Positions 7,347 to 16,179 of a stretch of 35,640 bases of DNA are shown here, one piece after another; within the stretch, counting starts at the first letter, position 1, and every line of letters starts with the position of its first letter. Location: NCBI GenBank assembly GCA_000433355.1, contig FR893110.1, positions 1 through 35,640 on the forward strand, read 5' to 3'. The position numbers and the translations under genes are program-made. The notes under the pieces were generated by a model, which searched no databases, was not told the DNA's origin, and saw only the letters and a list, made by a program, of their open reading frames with translations. The stretch comes from Alistipes sp. CAG:435 (GTDB lineage: Bacteria; Bacteroidota; Bacteroidia; Bacteroidales; UBA932).

Positions 7347-8675
7347 TCAGTATCTGTTGAGCGGACGGCCGGCGGTCATATTGTGGACCTTGTGCCTTAC
7401 GGTCTCAAGAACCTTGGCGTACTCCTCGGCTCCTTCCTGGGAGACACCATTGACAACATCGGCGTACTTGGCCACGGCGCTGAGAACGGTGTCGATCAGC
7501 TCGACGATCTCGGTCATGTCCTTCTCCACGAAACCTCTGGAAGTGATGGCCGGTGTGCCGACCCTGACTCCGGAAGTCTTGAACGGAGAACGGGTGTCGA
7601 ACGGAACCATATTCTTGTTGAGGGTGATCTCGGCCTTCTCCAGCTCCTTCTCGGCCATCCTTCCGGTCACGTCAGGGAACCTGGTCCTGAGGTCGATCAG
7701 CATCAGATGGTTGTCGGTGCCGCCGGAAACGACCTTGTAGCCTCTTGCAACGAACTCCTCGGCCATCTTCTTGGCGTTGGCCATAACCTGCTTCTGATAT
7801 TCCACATATTCAGGCTGCATCGCCTCGTAGAAAGCGACAGCCTTGGCGGCGATCACGTGCTCAAGAGGTCCGCCCTGAACTCCAGGGAACACGCTTGAGT
7901 TGAGGATCGCGCTCATCTTCTTGATCTCGCCCTTAGGAGTCTTCAGTCCCCAAGGATTGTCGAAGTCCTTGCCCATCAGGATGATGCCTCCGCGTGGTCC
8001 GCGAAGTGTCTTGTGGGTGGTGGATGTCACGATGTGGGCGTATTTGACAGGGTTCTTGAGCAGACCCGCGGCGATGAGGCCGGCTGTGTGGGCCATATCG
8101 ATCCAAAGGAGGGCTCCCACCTCGTCGGCGATGGCGCGCATCCTCTCATAGTCCCACTCACGGGAATATGCCGAAGCGCCTCCGATGATGAGTTTCGGCT
8201 TGCACTCGCGGGCTGTGGCCTCCATCTTGTCGTAGTCGATCATCCCGGTCTCCTCGTCAAGGCCGTAAGCCACGGCGTGATAGAGGATTCCAGAGGCGTT
8301 GACAGGCGATCCGTGGGTCAGGTGGCCTCCCTGTGAGAGGTCAAGTCCCATAAAGGTGTCGCCAGGCTTGAGGCAGGCCATAATGACGGCCATATTCGCC
8401 TGGGCGCCGGAGTGAGGCTGAACGTTGGCATATTCAGCGTCATAGATCTTGCAGAGGCGGTCGATCGCAAGCTGCTCGATCTGGTCAACGATCTGGCAGC
8501 CGCCATAGTACCTCTTGCCAGGGTAGCCTTCGGCGTACTTGTTGGTGCAGATGGATCCCATCGCCTCCAGCACGTAATCGCTTACGTAGTTTTCTGATGC
8601 AATCAATTCGAGTCCGGAAGACTGCCTTTCCTTTTCATTTCTGATCAGATCAAAAATCTGAAGATCCTGTTTCAT
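7347..8675 (-). CDS. glyA: Serine hydroxymethyltransferase
   Basis: This cytosolic PLP enzyme interconverts serine and glycine and supplies 5,10-methylene-tetrahydrofolate for one-carbon metabolism. The protein is 442 residues, close to the usual length. The PLP-binding lysine is Lys222 in STTHKTLRGPRGG. Other family landmarks are LELIASENYVS near the N-terminus, NKYAEGYPGKRYYGGC, QPHSGAQAN, HGSPVN and SGVRVGTPAITSRG near the C-terminus. It is transcribed alone, divergent from the RNA methyltransferase gene, and ends with a stem-loop at 7274-7312. Nothing looks damaged. Confidence 0.98.
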   Translation of the reverse strand: MKQDLQIFDLIRNEKERQSSGLELIASENYVSDYVLEAMGSICTNKYAEGYPGKRYYGGCQIVDQIEQLAIDRLCKIYDAEYANVQPHSGAQANMAVIMACLKPGDTFMGLDLSQGGHLTHGSPVNASGILYHAVAYGLDEETGMIDYDKMEATARECKPKLIIGGASAYSREWDYERMRAIADEVGALLWIDMAHTAGLIAAGLLKNPVKYAHIVTSTTHKTLRGPRGGIILMGKDFDNPWGLKTPKGEIKKMSAILNSSVFPGVQGGPLEHVIAAKAVAFYEAMQPEYVEYQKQVMANAKKMAEEFVARGYKVVSGGTDNHLMLIDLRTRFPDVTGRMAEKELEKAEITLNKNMVPFDTRSPFKTSGVRVGTPAITSRGFVEKDMTEIVELIDTVLSAVAKYADVVNGVSQEGAEEYAKVLETVRHKVHNMTAGRPLNRY

Positions 8676-8721
8676 AAAATTCTGTTGTTAGTGTTACCCG
8701 TCGTTTATGTGCCGGGATTGA

Positions 8722-8758
8722 CAAAGATAAGATTAAAAAACGATTTTTGCTATATTTG
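8722..8758. promoter_or_regulatory. Overlapping divergent promoters of glyA and the RNA methyltransferase gene
   Basis: A minus-strand -7 box TATCTTTG lies at 8722-8729 and a plus-strand -7 box TATATTTG at 8751-8758. The 21 bp between them means that the -33 region of each promoter falls on the -7 box of the other. Neither has a clear TTTG at -33. Confidence 0.55.
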
Positions 8759-8776
8759 CAACCATAAAAGCATAAT

Positions 8777-9367
8777 ATGGTGAAAGACAGAAAGCTGTTG
8801 AGCATAGAAATGGGAAGAGTGTCTCCCGATGAATATAAGGAACTTCCTCAGATCGGGGTGGTTGTGGTGCTGGACAACATCCGCAGCGCGCACAATGTGG
8901 GGTCGGCGTTCCGCACCTGCGACTCTTTCAAGATAGACAAGCTTTGGCTTTGCGGAATATGCGCGGTGCCGCCGTCGGCGGAGATCCACAAGTCGGCCCT
9001 CGGGGCGGAAGACAGTGTGCCTTGGGAGCATTCGGACAGCACGATGGATGTGGTTAGCCATTTGCGTTCAGTGGGGTATGAGATCGTCAGTGTGGAGCAG
9101 ACCGTCAATTCTGTCAGTCTGGAGAAATTCTCGCCGGAATTCGCCGAGGGAAAGAAATATGCTTTGATCTTCGGCAACGAGGTGGATGGGGTGGATCAGG
9201 CGGTTGTGGACGCTTCCGACATGACGTTGGAAATCCCGCAGTTCGGCACCAAGCACTCGCTGAACGTCTCCGTCTCCGTCGGGGTGATTCTCTGGCACTT
9301 CACGCTTGCGCGGCTAATGGACAAGTCTCTTCTACAGCCTCGGCGACCGGAACATCACGGTCACTGA
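8777..9367 (+). CDS. SpoU/TrmH-family RNA 2'-O-ribose methyltransferase
   Basis: All three SPOUT motifs are present: NIRSAHNVGSAFRTCDSF (motif 1, including the catalytic Arg), LIFGNEVDGV (motif 2) and LEIPQFGTKHSLNVSVSVGV (motif 3), which form the trefoil-knot S-adenosylmethionine site. The family methylates a ribose in tRNA or rRNA; the exact target cannot be told. The product is 196 residues, and the last 20 or so (after LARLMDK) are not family-like. They are read from a degenerate REP-like element whose GGTCACTGA supplies the stop codon, so the original end was probably a little earlier. Its promoter overlaps that of glyA. Confidence 0.93.
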   Translation: MVKDRKLLSIEMGRVSPDEYKELPQIGVVVVLDNIRSAHNVGSAFRTCDSFKIDKLWLCGICAVPPSAEIHKSALGAEDSVPWEHSDSTMDVVSHLRSVGYEIVSVEQTVNSVSLEKFSPEFAEGKKYALIFGNEVDGVDQAVVDASDMTLEIPQFGTKHSLNVSVSVGVILWHFTLARLMDKSLLQPRRPEHHGH

Positions 9368-9380
9368 TCCAGTCGAAGTG
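9359..9380. repeat. Degenerate REP-like element
   Basis: GGTCACTGATCCAGTCGAAG plus TG is a diverged copy of the elements at 844-916 and 6212-6270, and a GCCTCGGCGACCGG half-element lies just before it (9337-9350). It covers the stop codon of the RNA methyltransferase gene. Confidence 0.6.
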
Positions 9381-9409
9381 CCGGTCTTCACATGAGCGGT
9401 CCGGTGTCA

Positions 9410-9450
9410 AAATGAAAGAGGGTGGCCAAAGTCCTTCAGCCACCCTCTCT
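9410..9450 (-). terminator. Terminator of the first SusC/SusD pair
   Basis: AGAGGGTGGC (9417-9426) and GCCACCCTCT (9439-9448) form a perfect 10-bp stem with a 12-base loop. On the minus strand it is followed by a T-containing tract (TTTCATTTTG). It lies about 20 bp past the SusD-like stop codon. Confidence 0.75.
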
Positions 9451-9467
9451 TGGAGTAATATTCAGTC

Positions 9468-11327
9468 TTACTCAACGTCCCACCAGATGCGGCCTTCGGT
9501 CCTGTCGTTGTCGGAGCCGTACTTGGCATCGCGCTTGAGGGCGTCGATCGCGGCATTGAAGTTGCCGATGTTCAGCGTGTTAGGAGTGCCGAGAGAGTTG
9601 CGCCTCGGGATCACAAGCGCATCGCCGTTACTCAGAACCTCAAAATATGCGACACCGTCTTCCGGTTCAGGTTTACCCTTGAAGGCCGGCAGGCCGGTGC
9701 GCTTCCATGTCGCCCACATCTCCTCCGGATTCATGTACAGGTTGACCCACTGCTGGGAGATGATCTTCTCCAACGTGACGTCCGAGAACTCCGGACGGGC
9801 GAGATATTCATTGATCTTCGCATCCGTGATCGGGGAATAGTTAGGAGCGGTCTCCACTGTCTGAGCGACAACGAACATGTCCGTCGCCCAGTCCCGGTAC
9901 TGCTCCATCGAGGCCTTTACCCCCTCTCTGAACCATCCCTTCGCGTCTTTTCCGGCCACGGAGCCGCCTTTCTTGACGGCGATCTCGGCCAGCATCAGAC
10001 AGGTCTCAGGGTAGGTGATCAGCGGTGTGAAGGTGTGCATCTTCTCCTGGTTGATGTAGAAGTCCTGCCCCTCAATGGCTCTCGCCGGCATGTTGTTGTT
10101 GCCGATGATGCCTCCGTTCTTGATGTAGAAACGGCTCTCGATCTGGGAGTGCATGCGGATGTCCAGGTTGGCCTCCGAACCGTCTTCCTTGTGGTAAGGC
10201 AAGGTAAGGTAGGCACTCTTGTTGAACGTCGTGGCCGCGCTGTCCGGGTTGGCCGACATTCCGACGTAGCGGCCGGTGAACTGCGGCCAGCGGGTCTCGT
10301 AGTCAGGATACTCCTTCTTGAATGTCTCGAACCACTCGTCGTTCAGGGTGTTGTTGTTCCCGGGGCCGAAGCCGTTGCGCCTCACCAGAATCGGAAGCCT
10401 CGGATCGTCGCAGGACTTCAGGAAGTTCACGAAGGCCGCCGAGGCCACGTAGCGGCTGGTGATGTCCTGGATGTCGTCGGTGTTGTTGTTGTACTCGTTG
10501 GTGTGATGGTAGACGCAGGACTCCTCGTTGCTGGCCATGATGTTGGCGGCGGAGGAGAGAACTTCGCCGACGACGCTGTTGTAGAACGCCGCGTCGGCCT
10601 TCTCCAGGCGCTGCGCCATCTTCACCCTCAGCGTGTTGCCGAACTTTATCCATTTCCGGACATCCCCCGCGTAGAAGAAGTCGTTGCCGCCGAGGGAGTG
10701 CTGGTTCTCGTTGGAGGCCTTGAGCGTCTCGACCGCGGCCTTGACCTCGGTGTCAATCTTCTTGTACATCGGTGTCCCGTCGATGCCCTCCTGGTAGAGG
10801 TCGTAGCGAGGGGTGCGGATTCCCTCGCTTTGCGCGCGGAAGGCCTCTGTGATCGGAGCCGCGCCATAGGTGTCCAGAATTCTCCACTGCTCGTAGTTAA
10901 GAAGGATCTGGGAGATGGCTTTCACGTCGGCATAGCGCTCGGCGTCATCCTTCTTCGGGATGACCGTGTTTATGAGGTTGTCAAGGCGCAGACCGTAGGT
11001 GCTGTAGTAGTCGCCGTAGGCCGGGCTGTAAGGCTGCGGATGCTCGCTCGGCTTATCTATAGCCACATACGAACCAACTGCCGGGCCGCTGGCGGAGACA
11101 AGGTACTGCATGTAGATCATCACTCCGCCGTACTTCCCGGTCAGGTGCGAGCGGCTCTGGTTGGTGAAGTTCATCGTGGCTCCGGTGAACACGTAGCGGG
11201 GGTCTGTCGTCCCCAGCTGCTCCGGGTCGGTGTTGAGTTTCTGGTACTCATCCAGGCAGCCGGCGAACATCATCGGCAGGACAATCCCCGCGAGAATATA
11301 TCTTGTTGCTTTCATCTTTTCTTTCAT
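9468..11327 (-). CDS. SusD/RagB-family nutrient-binding outer-membrane lipoprotein
   Basis: The 619-residue product starts with a lipoprotein signal peptide whose lipidated cysteine is Cys24 in MMFAGCLDEY; the acidic residues after the Cys resemble the surface-export signal of Bacteroidota. The start LNTDPEQLG, the helical region with ISQILLNYEQW and LDTYGAAPITEAF, and the end with LMLAEIAVKKGG and NPEEMWATWKRTGLP fit the SusD-like_2 type of nutrient-binding lipoprotein. It would cap the SusC-like transporter encoded 40 bp upstream. The ligand cannot be told and no enzyme gene accompanies the pair. An alternative start is Met5 (MKATRYILAG). The gene itself is intact, unlike its SusC partner. 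Confidence 0.92.
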   Translation of the reverse strand: MKEKMKATRYILAGIVLPMMFAGCLDEYQKLNTDPEQLGTTDPRYVFTGATMNFTNQSRSHLTGKYGGVMIYMQYLVSASGPAVGSYVAIDKPSEHPQPYSPAYGDYYSTYGLRLDNLINTVIPKKDDAERYADVKAISQILLNYEQWRILDTYGAAPITEAFRAQSEGIRTPRYDLYQEGIDGTPMYKKIDTEVKAAVETLKASNENQHSLGGNDFFYAGDVRKWIKFGNTLRVKMAQRLEKADAAFYNSVVGEVLSSAANIMASNEESCVYHHTNEYNNNTDDIQDITSRYVASAAFVNFLKSCDDPRLPILVRRNGFGPGNNNTLNDEWFETFKKEYPDYETRWPQFTGRYVGMSANPDSAATTFNKSAYLTLPYHKEDGSEANLDIRMHSQIESRFYIKNGGIIGNNNMPARAIEGQDFYINQEKMHTFTPLITYPETCLMLAEIAVKKGGSVAGKDAKGWFREGVKASMEQYRDWATDMFVVAQTVETAPNYSPITDAKINEYLARPEFSDVTLEKIISQQWVNLYMNPEEMWATWKRTGLPAFKGKPEPEDGVAYFEVLSNGDALVIPRRNSLGTPNTLNIGNFNAAIDALKRDAKYGSDNDRTEGRIWWDVE

Positions 11328-11367
11328 TTAATTGTCTAGTCAGCGTTAAATGTTCTATGATGCTTTC

Positions 11368-14300
11368 TTAGAATCTAACTGTCAAATTCAGTGCGTAGGT
11401 GCGGTAGAACGGCACGCCTCCGATGTCAAACGGGGTCAGAGGGTTGTTGCTGGAGATGGAGGCGGGGTTCAGCCCGTCGGTCAGCTTGTTGATGAGGTAG
11501 CAGATGTTGCGGGCGGTGAATCCGAGGCGCAGGTAGTTGGCGCCGAACTTCTTGCAAAGGTTCTCAGGAAGGCGGTAGCCAATGGTGATCTCGCGAAGGG
11601 CGAACCATGTGTTGTCCTGGATCGAGTTCGGCAAAGCCGGCATGCCCCAACCATAATTGAACGTGTACCAAGAACTAGTCGTGGAAGGGAATATTTTCAG
11701 TTTTTCCACAGCGTCTTTGTAGGTCATTCCCCCTACATCCACTAATTCTCCCAAAGTTCCGTCCGGATTCATCATCGGTGCTTTCTCACCTTCGGCGAAC
11801 ACCGCGTCAAGCATCAATCCGTCATAGACAGTCTCGCCCTTGTAGTTGACTCTCGCGATTCCTCCGTGTTCCTTGTCTCTGCCTTCGAGAGTTGATTTCA
11901 ATGATCCTTGCGCGATGCTGTATTTCCACATATTCGAGAAATAGTTTCCTCCGAAACGTCCGTCGGCCTGCACGTAAAGATCAAGGTTCTTCCAGGACAG
12001 GGAGGTGTTAAGGCTCAACGTGAAGTCCGGTTCAACCTTTCCGAGAATGTGACGGTCTCGATCCCCTTCCTCGTTCCTGTCGTATAAAGTGTATGGAGTG
12101 TAAATGGCGAGATGGTTTGGAGATCCATAATATTCGGATCCTTTTTGCCAGTACCCGATGACCATTTTCCCATTTCTAGGATCTCCTTTTTCTCCTTGCC
12201 ATGTCTGGAGCGGTGACATATATGAGCCGTTTAGGTAAGAAGTAAGAACTCCGAACGGCCCGTTTTCGTATGCCCATATCTCTGGAGCAGCGTCGTAGCC
12301 GCCCATCAGCTGCCATTCCTTGACCTCGCTGTCCAGTTTGACAACCTTGCCTCGGTTTCTGGCCAGATTGCCTCCGAGCGTCCATCTCCAGTCACGGGTG
12401 CGGATCGGGGTGACATCCACCTGCAGCTCGATACCCTTGTTCTGGATGTTACCGGCGTTGATGAGCTTGCTGCTGGCTCCTGATTCCGCAACGGATCCCA
12501 CCGAGAGGATCTGGTTGAAGTTGTTCTTCTTGTACCACGCGAAGTCGATGTTCAGCCTTTCATCGAACAGCCTTATGTCAAAACCGAGCTCGATGGCCCG
12601 CTGGATTTCAGGCTTGAGGTTGTCGTTATAGGCTGTTCCGAGATTAGGATAGGCGGCCAGCACCGAGCCGCTCCTGTCAGGAGTGTAGACGGATTCCTGT
12701 GAGAACACTCCGAATCCGCGGCTTGTGGCGTAGGCTGATGTTCCCATGCCGACTTTGGCGACGGAGGCGCGGATCTTACCGAAAGAGAACCAGTCAGGGG
12801 TCACTTCCCTGAACGAGTCCGTGAACACCCACGAAAGGTTGGCCGAAGGATAGAACACCGTGTAGTTGTTCCGCCCGTTCATGTAGGTCGGGTAGGTGAG
12901 GGATGAAAGCCAGTCGTTTCTGGCGGTGAGTTCAAGGAACAGCTGGTCGCGCCATCCGAGGTTCAGGATTCCTGAAAGGCCGAAGGTCTGCATGTTGCGG
13001 TGTGAGTAGTTGAACCATGGCTCGATCTTGTTCACGGAGTTCGAGAACGAGAAGACGCCAGGATTGACGAGGCCTCCGTTGGTCTGCTTGCCCCAGGAGT
13101 GTCCCTCGGTGTTACCGTAGAGCTCGGCGGCGGCGATGGCGGCGACAGTGAAGGACTCCTTGCCTATTTTGAGCGTCTGTTCAGGCATCTGGAGCATGCC
13201 CATGAAGTTGTAGTTGCCCGAGATGTCGCCGCTTCTGCCGTAGCCTCCGGAGCCGGAAGGACCTCCATACTCGCCGGTGCCGACCCAACGGCTCTCATGA
13301 CTGATGCCGTAGTAGTTGTGGTTGGCCTTCAGGCTTGCCCTGAGCCAAGGGGCGATGTCCGCGTGGATGGTAAGATCCGAAAGGATGGAGTTCTCGTTAC
13401 GCCTTTGAAGTTGTGTGTCTCGTGTGTGGAAGTAAGACCGCAGAGTTCCATACCTTGAGGTGGATTCCACCGCCTGTGTCTCAGGGTCGCGGTATTGCTT
13501 GTAATAGGCCGCGATATCCACGTTTCGAGGCAGGTGGTAGGCGGTCATCATGCCGACATTGTTGCCCCAGTCCCAGCCTCCCTGGCTGGCTCCGTTCTTG
13601 GCGGAGGAGAAGGCGTACTTCACGCCGAGTTCCATGGAGAAGATCCGGTTGAGCTCGGTGATGCCTCTGAACGAGATGTTGTGGCGGTGGAAGTCGTTGT
13701 TCAGGAAGACTCCCTTGGTCTTTGTGAATCCGTAGGACAGGCGGAACGAGGACTTCTCGCCTCCGCCGCTGATGGCCACGTTGGTGGTGTTGTTTATTCC
13801 TGTCTGGTAGAATTCCTTCCAGTTCATCGGGTGAGGGGAGAACGGCGTACTTTTGCCGTCTGGCATCCACTGGTTTCTCAAACTGCCGTCCATTTTCGGA
13901 CCCCAACTGTAACCTGCGCTGATTATCGCTCCGTCTGGCTGAAAGTCTCCTTGGTAGCCATCGTGAGGTGCGCCCGCTCCGTAGATGTTCTGAAGCTCGA
14001 CCGGCGACTTGTAGACATCGGTGACCTCCACTGTCTGGTTGACCTCGACTCCCAGACCCTGCTTGCTGTACTTGCCGCCTTTGGAGACGATCACGATCGC
14101 TCCGTTGGCCCCTCGGGAGCCGTAGAGCGCTGTCGCCGCCGCTCCCTTGAGGACGGTCACGCTCTCGTAGTCGGCAGGGTTGAGGTTCTTCAACTGGGAT
14201 CCCCAGTCTGTTCCGGCCAGATTGCCCGTGATAGGTTCCTGGATGATCAATCCGTCAATCACGAAGATCGGGGAGTTGTTCTTGTCCACGGAGTTCGCCC

Positions 14301-14793
14301 CTCGGATTGTGATTGATGACGAAGACGTGACACCGGAGGCTCCTCCCGTGTTGATCTGGAGACCGGCCACCTTACCCTGAAGCGCGTTGACCGGATTGAT
14401 GGTGTTGGTTCGCTCGATCTCGTCCGTGGAGACCCTTGTGGTGGCGTAGCCGACCTGTCTGGCCTGCTTCGGCAGACCGAGGGCGGTCACGACCACCTCT
14501 CCGAGCATCTGGGAATCCTCCTTGAGGGTGACGGTCAAGGTGTTTCCTGTCACGGTCACGTTCTCGGTGATGAAACCGATGGAGGAGACCACGAGGACAT
14601 CACCCCTTTTTGCCCGGATTTCGAACCGTCCCTTGGCGTCGGTCGCCGTGCCGGTGGATGTTCCTTGGATGATGACAGAGACTCCCACGAGAGTCTCGCC
14701 GCGTTCGTCAATGACAGTACCCCTGACGATGTTGTCCTGCTGAGCGGCGGAAGCGGCTTCCGCGTCTGCCACAGGCCTTCCGCCCGCCGCCAC
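11368..14793 (-). CDS. SusC/RagA-family TonB-dependent transporter, signal-peptide region frameshifted
   Basis: The 1141-codon body is intact. It has a carboxypeptidase-like domain (GTVIDERGETLVGVSV, about 25-100), a plug domain (LGEVVVTALG, ALQGKVAGLQI, IRGANS, VLKGAAATALYGSRGANGAI) and a barrel ending in VRF, as expected for TonB-dependent import with a SusD partner. The frame begins, however, at a GTG after the signal peptide. A plausible start, ATG 14918, is followed by T8 and leads into a different frame, and a good signal-peptide core (LIGLMAGVLLLPAGLNPVTA) lies in the third frame. Removing one T and one copy of the 46-bp tandem duplication (14781-14872) would join all three into one normal SusC. 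As read, the protein has no signal peptide and could not reach the outer membrane. It may be phase-variable, a young pseudogene, or an assembly error. Confidence 0.85.
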   Translation of the reverse strand: MAAGGRPVADAEAASAAQQDNIVRGTVIDERGETLVGVSVIIQGTSTGTATDAKGRFEIRAKRGDVLVVSSIGFITENVTVTGNTLTVTLKEDSQMLGEVVVTALGLPKQARQVGYATTRVSTDEIERTNTINPVNALQGKVAGLQINTGGASGVTSSSSITIRGANSVDKNNSPIFVIDGLIIQEPITGNLAGTDWGSQLKNLNPADYESVTVLKGAAATALYGSRGANGAIVIVSKGGKYSKQGLGVEVNQTVEVTDVYKSPVELQNIYGAGAPHDGYQGDFQPDGAIISAGYSWGPKMDGSLRNQWMPDGKSTPFSPHPMNWKEFYQTGINNTTNVAISGGGEKSSFRLSYGFTKTKGVFLNNDFHRHNISFRGITELNRIFSMELGVKYAFSSAKNGASQGGWDWGNNVGMMTAYHLPRNVDIAAYYKQYRDPETQAVESTSRYGTLRSYFHTRDTQLQRRNENSILSDLTIHADIAPWLRASLKANHNYYGISHESRWVGTGEYGGPSGSGGYGRSGDISGNYNFMGMLQMPEQTLKIGKESFTVAAIAAAELYGNTEGHSWGKQTNGGLVNPGVFSFSNSVNKIEPWFNYSHRNMQTFGLSGILNLGWRDQLFLELTARNDWLSSLTYPTYMNGRNNYTVFYPSANLSWVFTDSFREVTPDWFSFGKIRASVAKVGMGTSAYATSRGFGVFSQESVYTPDRSGSVLAAYPNLGTAYNDNLKPEIQRAIELGFDIRLFDERLNIDFAWYKKNNFNQILSVGSVAESGASSKLINAGNIQNKGIELQVDVTPIRTRDWRWTLGGNLARNRGKVVKLDSEVKEWQLMGGYDAAPEIWAYENGPFGVLTSYLNGSYMSPLQTWQGEKGDPRNGKMVIGYWQKGSEYYGSPNHLAIYTPYTLYDRNEEGDRDRHILGKVEPDFTLSLNTSLSWKNLDLYVQADGRFGGNYFSNMWKYSIAQGSLKSTLEGRDKEHGGIARVNYKGETVYDGLMLDAVFAEGEKAPMMNPDGTLGELVDVGGMTYKDAVEKLKIFPSTTSSWYTFNYGWGMPALPNSIQDNTWFALREITIGYRLPENLCKKFGANYLRLGFTARNICYLINKLTDGLNPASISSNNPLTPFDIGGVPFYRTYALNLTVRF

Positions 14794-14872
14794 AGGACTG
14801 AGGCCGGCCGGGAGGACGAGGACCCCCGCCCGCCGTCACAGGATTGAGGCCGGCCGGCAGGAGGAGGACTCC
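14781..14872. repeat. 46-bp tandem duplication in the SusC signal-peptide region
   Basis: Copies at 14781-14826 and 14827-14872 differ at five positions. Each encodes the end of the signal peptide: VLVLPAGLSPVAAGG in one frame and VLLLPAGLNPVTAGG in another. Because 46 is not a multiple of three, the duplication throws the signal peptide out of frame with the mature protein. Confidence 0.9.
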
Positions 14873-14902
14873 AGCCATTAGTCCAATAAGATGTGGTTTT
14901 AG

Positions 14903-14910
14903 AAAAAAAA
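14903..14910 (-). other. T8 tract just after the SusC start codon
   Basis: The minus strand reads ATGAGTAG and then eight T. With seven T the ATG at 14918 would be in frame with the signal peptide LKPHLIGLMAGVLLLPAG; with eight it is not. Homopolymers at this place are classic sites of slippage. Confidence 0.75.
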
Positions 14911-15008
14911 CTACTCATAATTAATTGATATTAAGGTAATTATATACGTTGGTTAGATATGTTGCGCGTACGGTTCTTCGTCAATTTCGGTGCAGCCCTC
15001 CGGACACA

Positions 15009-16151
15009 CTAGTACTTGTCCTCGGTGATCTCCATCTCCCTGCGTGTCAGCCGTCGTCGGTCGATGGCCCTCCATGCGAAGAAGATGTAGGCCAGCACGA
15101 ACGGGATTGCCAGCGACACCCAGGCCATTGTCCTGAGCGTGAACTCGCTGGAGCAGCTGTTGCTGATGGTCAGGGAACTCTGGAGGTCGGAGCAGGATGG
15201 GTAGTAGGCCGTTCCGTTGTAGCCTGCGATGAGGAACAGCGACATCACCGCCGGCACCGTTCCTGCCCCTGTGAGCCATATGCTCATGCGTTTCCGTCTG
15301 CCGAAGAACTGGATGCCTATTCCCAAAAGGACGAACAATACCCCGAGCAGGAATATGATTGCCACAGAAGGAGTCTGGATGAAGTTGTGCAGGTACTTGT
15401 ACTCCTCGACAGAGATGACCCCGGCGGAGTCCACCGCGTAGCCCGGCATTGTAAGAAGCATGGCCATGCAGGCGAGGAATGCTGCCAGGAACAGTCCTGA
15501 AGTCCACCTGACCGCCCGCACGAGTTTTTCCTCAAGTCTCTCGTCCTCGATACTGCCTTGCATGTACATCCCTCCGAGTACCTGCGTGAGGAACATCACC
15601 GTGAGTCCGAACGCTATGGTGAAAGGGTTGGCCAGCGCCTCCAGTCCGTGCCACTCGTTGCCCCAGGCGCTGATTGTCGGGGCGAGACTCTCTCCGACCG
15701 CCGCCTTGTTGACGATGAAGTCCGAACCGGTGAAGAAGGTGCTGACGGCGGCTCCCACGATGAACGGTCCCAGACAGCCGTTGATCAGAAGGAAAGTCCT
15801 GAATGTGTTCCTGCCCAGCAGGTTGCCCAGTTTCGTCTGGAACTCGTAGGAGACGGCCTGGAACACGAAGGTGACAAGCAGCAGGATCCAGACCCAGTAG
15901 GCACCGCCGAAACTGGTGCTGTAAAACAGTGGGAACGAGGCGAAGAACGCTCCGCCGAACGTTACGAGCGTGGTGAAAGTGAACTCCCATTTCCTTCCTG
16001 TCGAATTGACGATCAACTGCCTCTCTTCCTCATCCTTAGTGATGAATATCAAGGAGTTGCCACCCTGTACGAACATCAGGAAGACGAGAAGTCCGCCAAG
16101 CAGGGAAATGATGGCCCACCAGTAGTTCTGTAGGAATTCGTATGTGAACAT
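15009..16151 (-). CDS. cydB: Cytochrome bd quinol oxidase subunit II
   Basis: This 380-residue integral membrane protein is the second core subunit of the bd-type terminal oxidase, which passes electrons from quinol to oxygen with high affinity and without proton pumping. It opens with MFTYEFLQNYWWAIISLLGGLLVFLMFVQGG, typical of CydB, and contains about eight to nine hydrophobic segments, the loop with WEFTFTTLVTFGGAFFASFP, and a charged C-terminus (DRRRLTRREMEITEDKY). CydB has no haem ligands of its own but forms the pseudo-symmetric partner of CydA. It starts 28 bp after the cydA stop. The first SusC gene lies 90 bp further downstream in the same direction with no obvious terminator between. 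Confidence 0.96.
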   Translation of the reverse strand: MFTYEFLQNYWWAIISLLGGLLVFLMFVQGGNSLIFITKDEEERQLIVNSTGRKWEFTFTTLVTFGGAFFASFPLFYSTSFGGAYWVWILLLVTFVFQAVSYEFQTKLGNLLGRNTFRTFLLINGCLGPFIVGAAVSTFFTGSDFIVNKAAVGESLAPTISAWGNEWHGLEALANPFTIAFGLTVMFLTQVLGGMYMQGSIEDERLEEKLVRAVRWTSGLFLAAFLACMAMLLTMPGYAVDSAGVISVEEYKYLHNFIQTPSVAIIFLLGVLFVLLGIGIQFFGRRKRMSIWLTGAGTVPAVMSLFLIAGYNGTAYYPSCSDLQSSLTISNSCSSEFTLRTMAWVSLAIPFVLAYIFFAWRAIDRRRLTRREMEITEDKY

Positions 16152-16179
16152 GGCTTGGTTTCTTGATGTGGTTGTGTGT

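Noticed and set aside
10035..11339. Long plus-strand open frame opposite the first SusD gene
   Set aside because: It is a shadow frame of low complexity; the minus strand encodes a clear SusD-family lipoprotein.
14556..14918. Separate 120-residue gene overlapping the SusC start
   Set aside because: It is the SusC start codon read in the wrong frame past the T8 tract and the 46-bp duplication.
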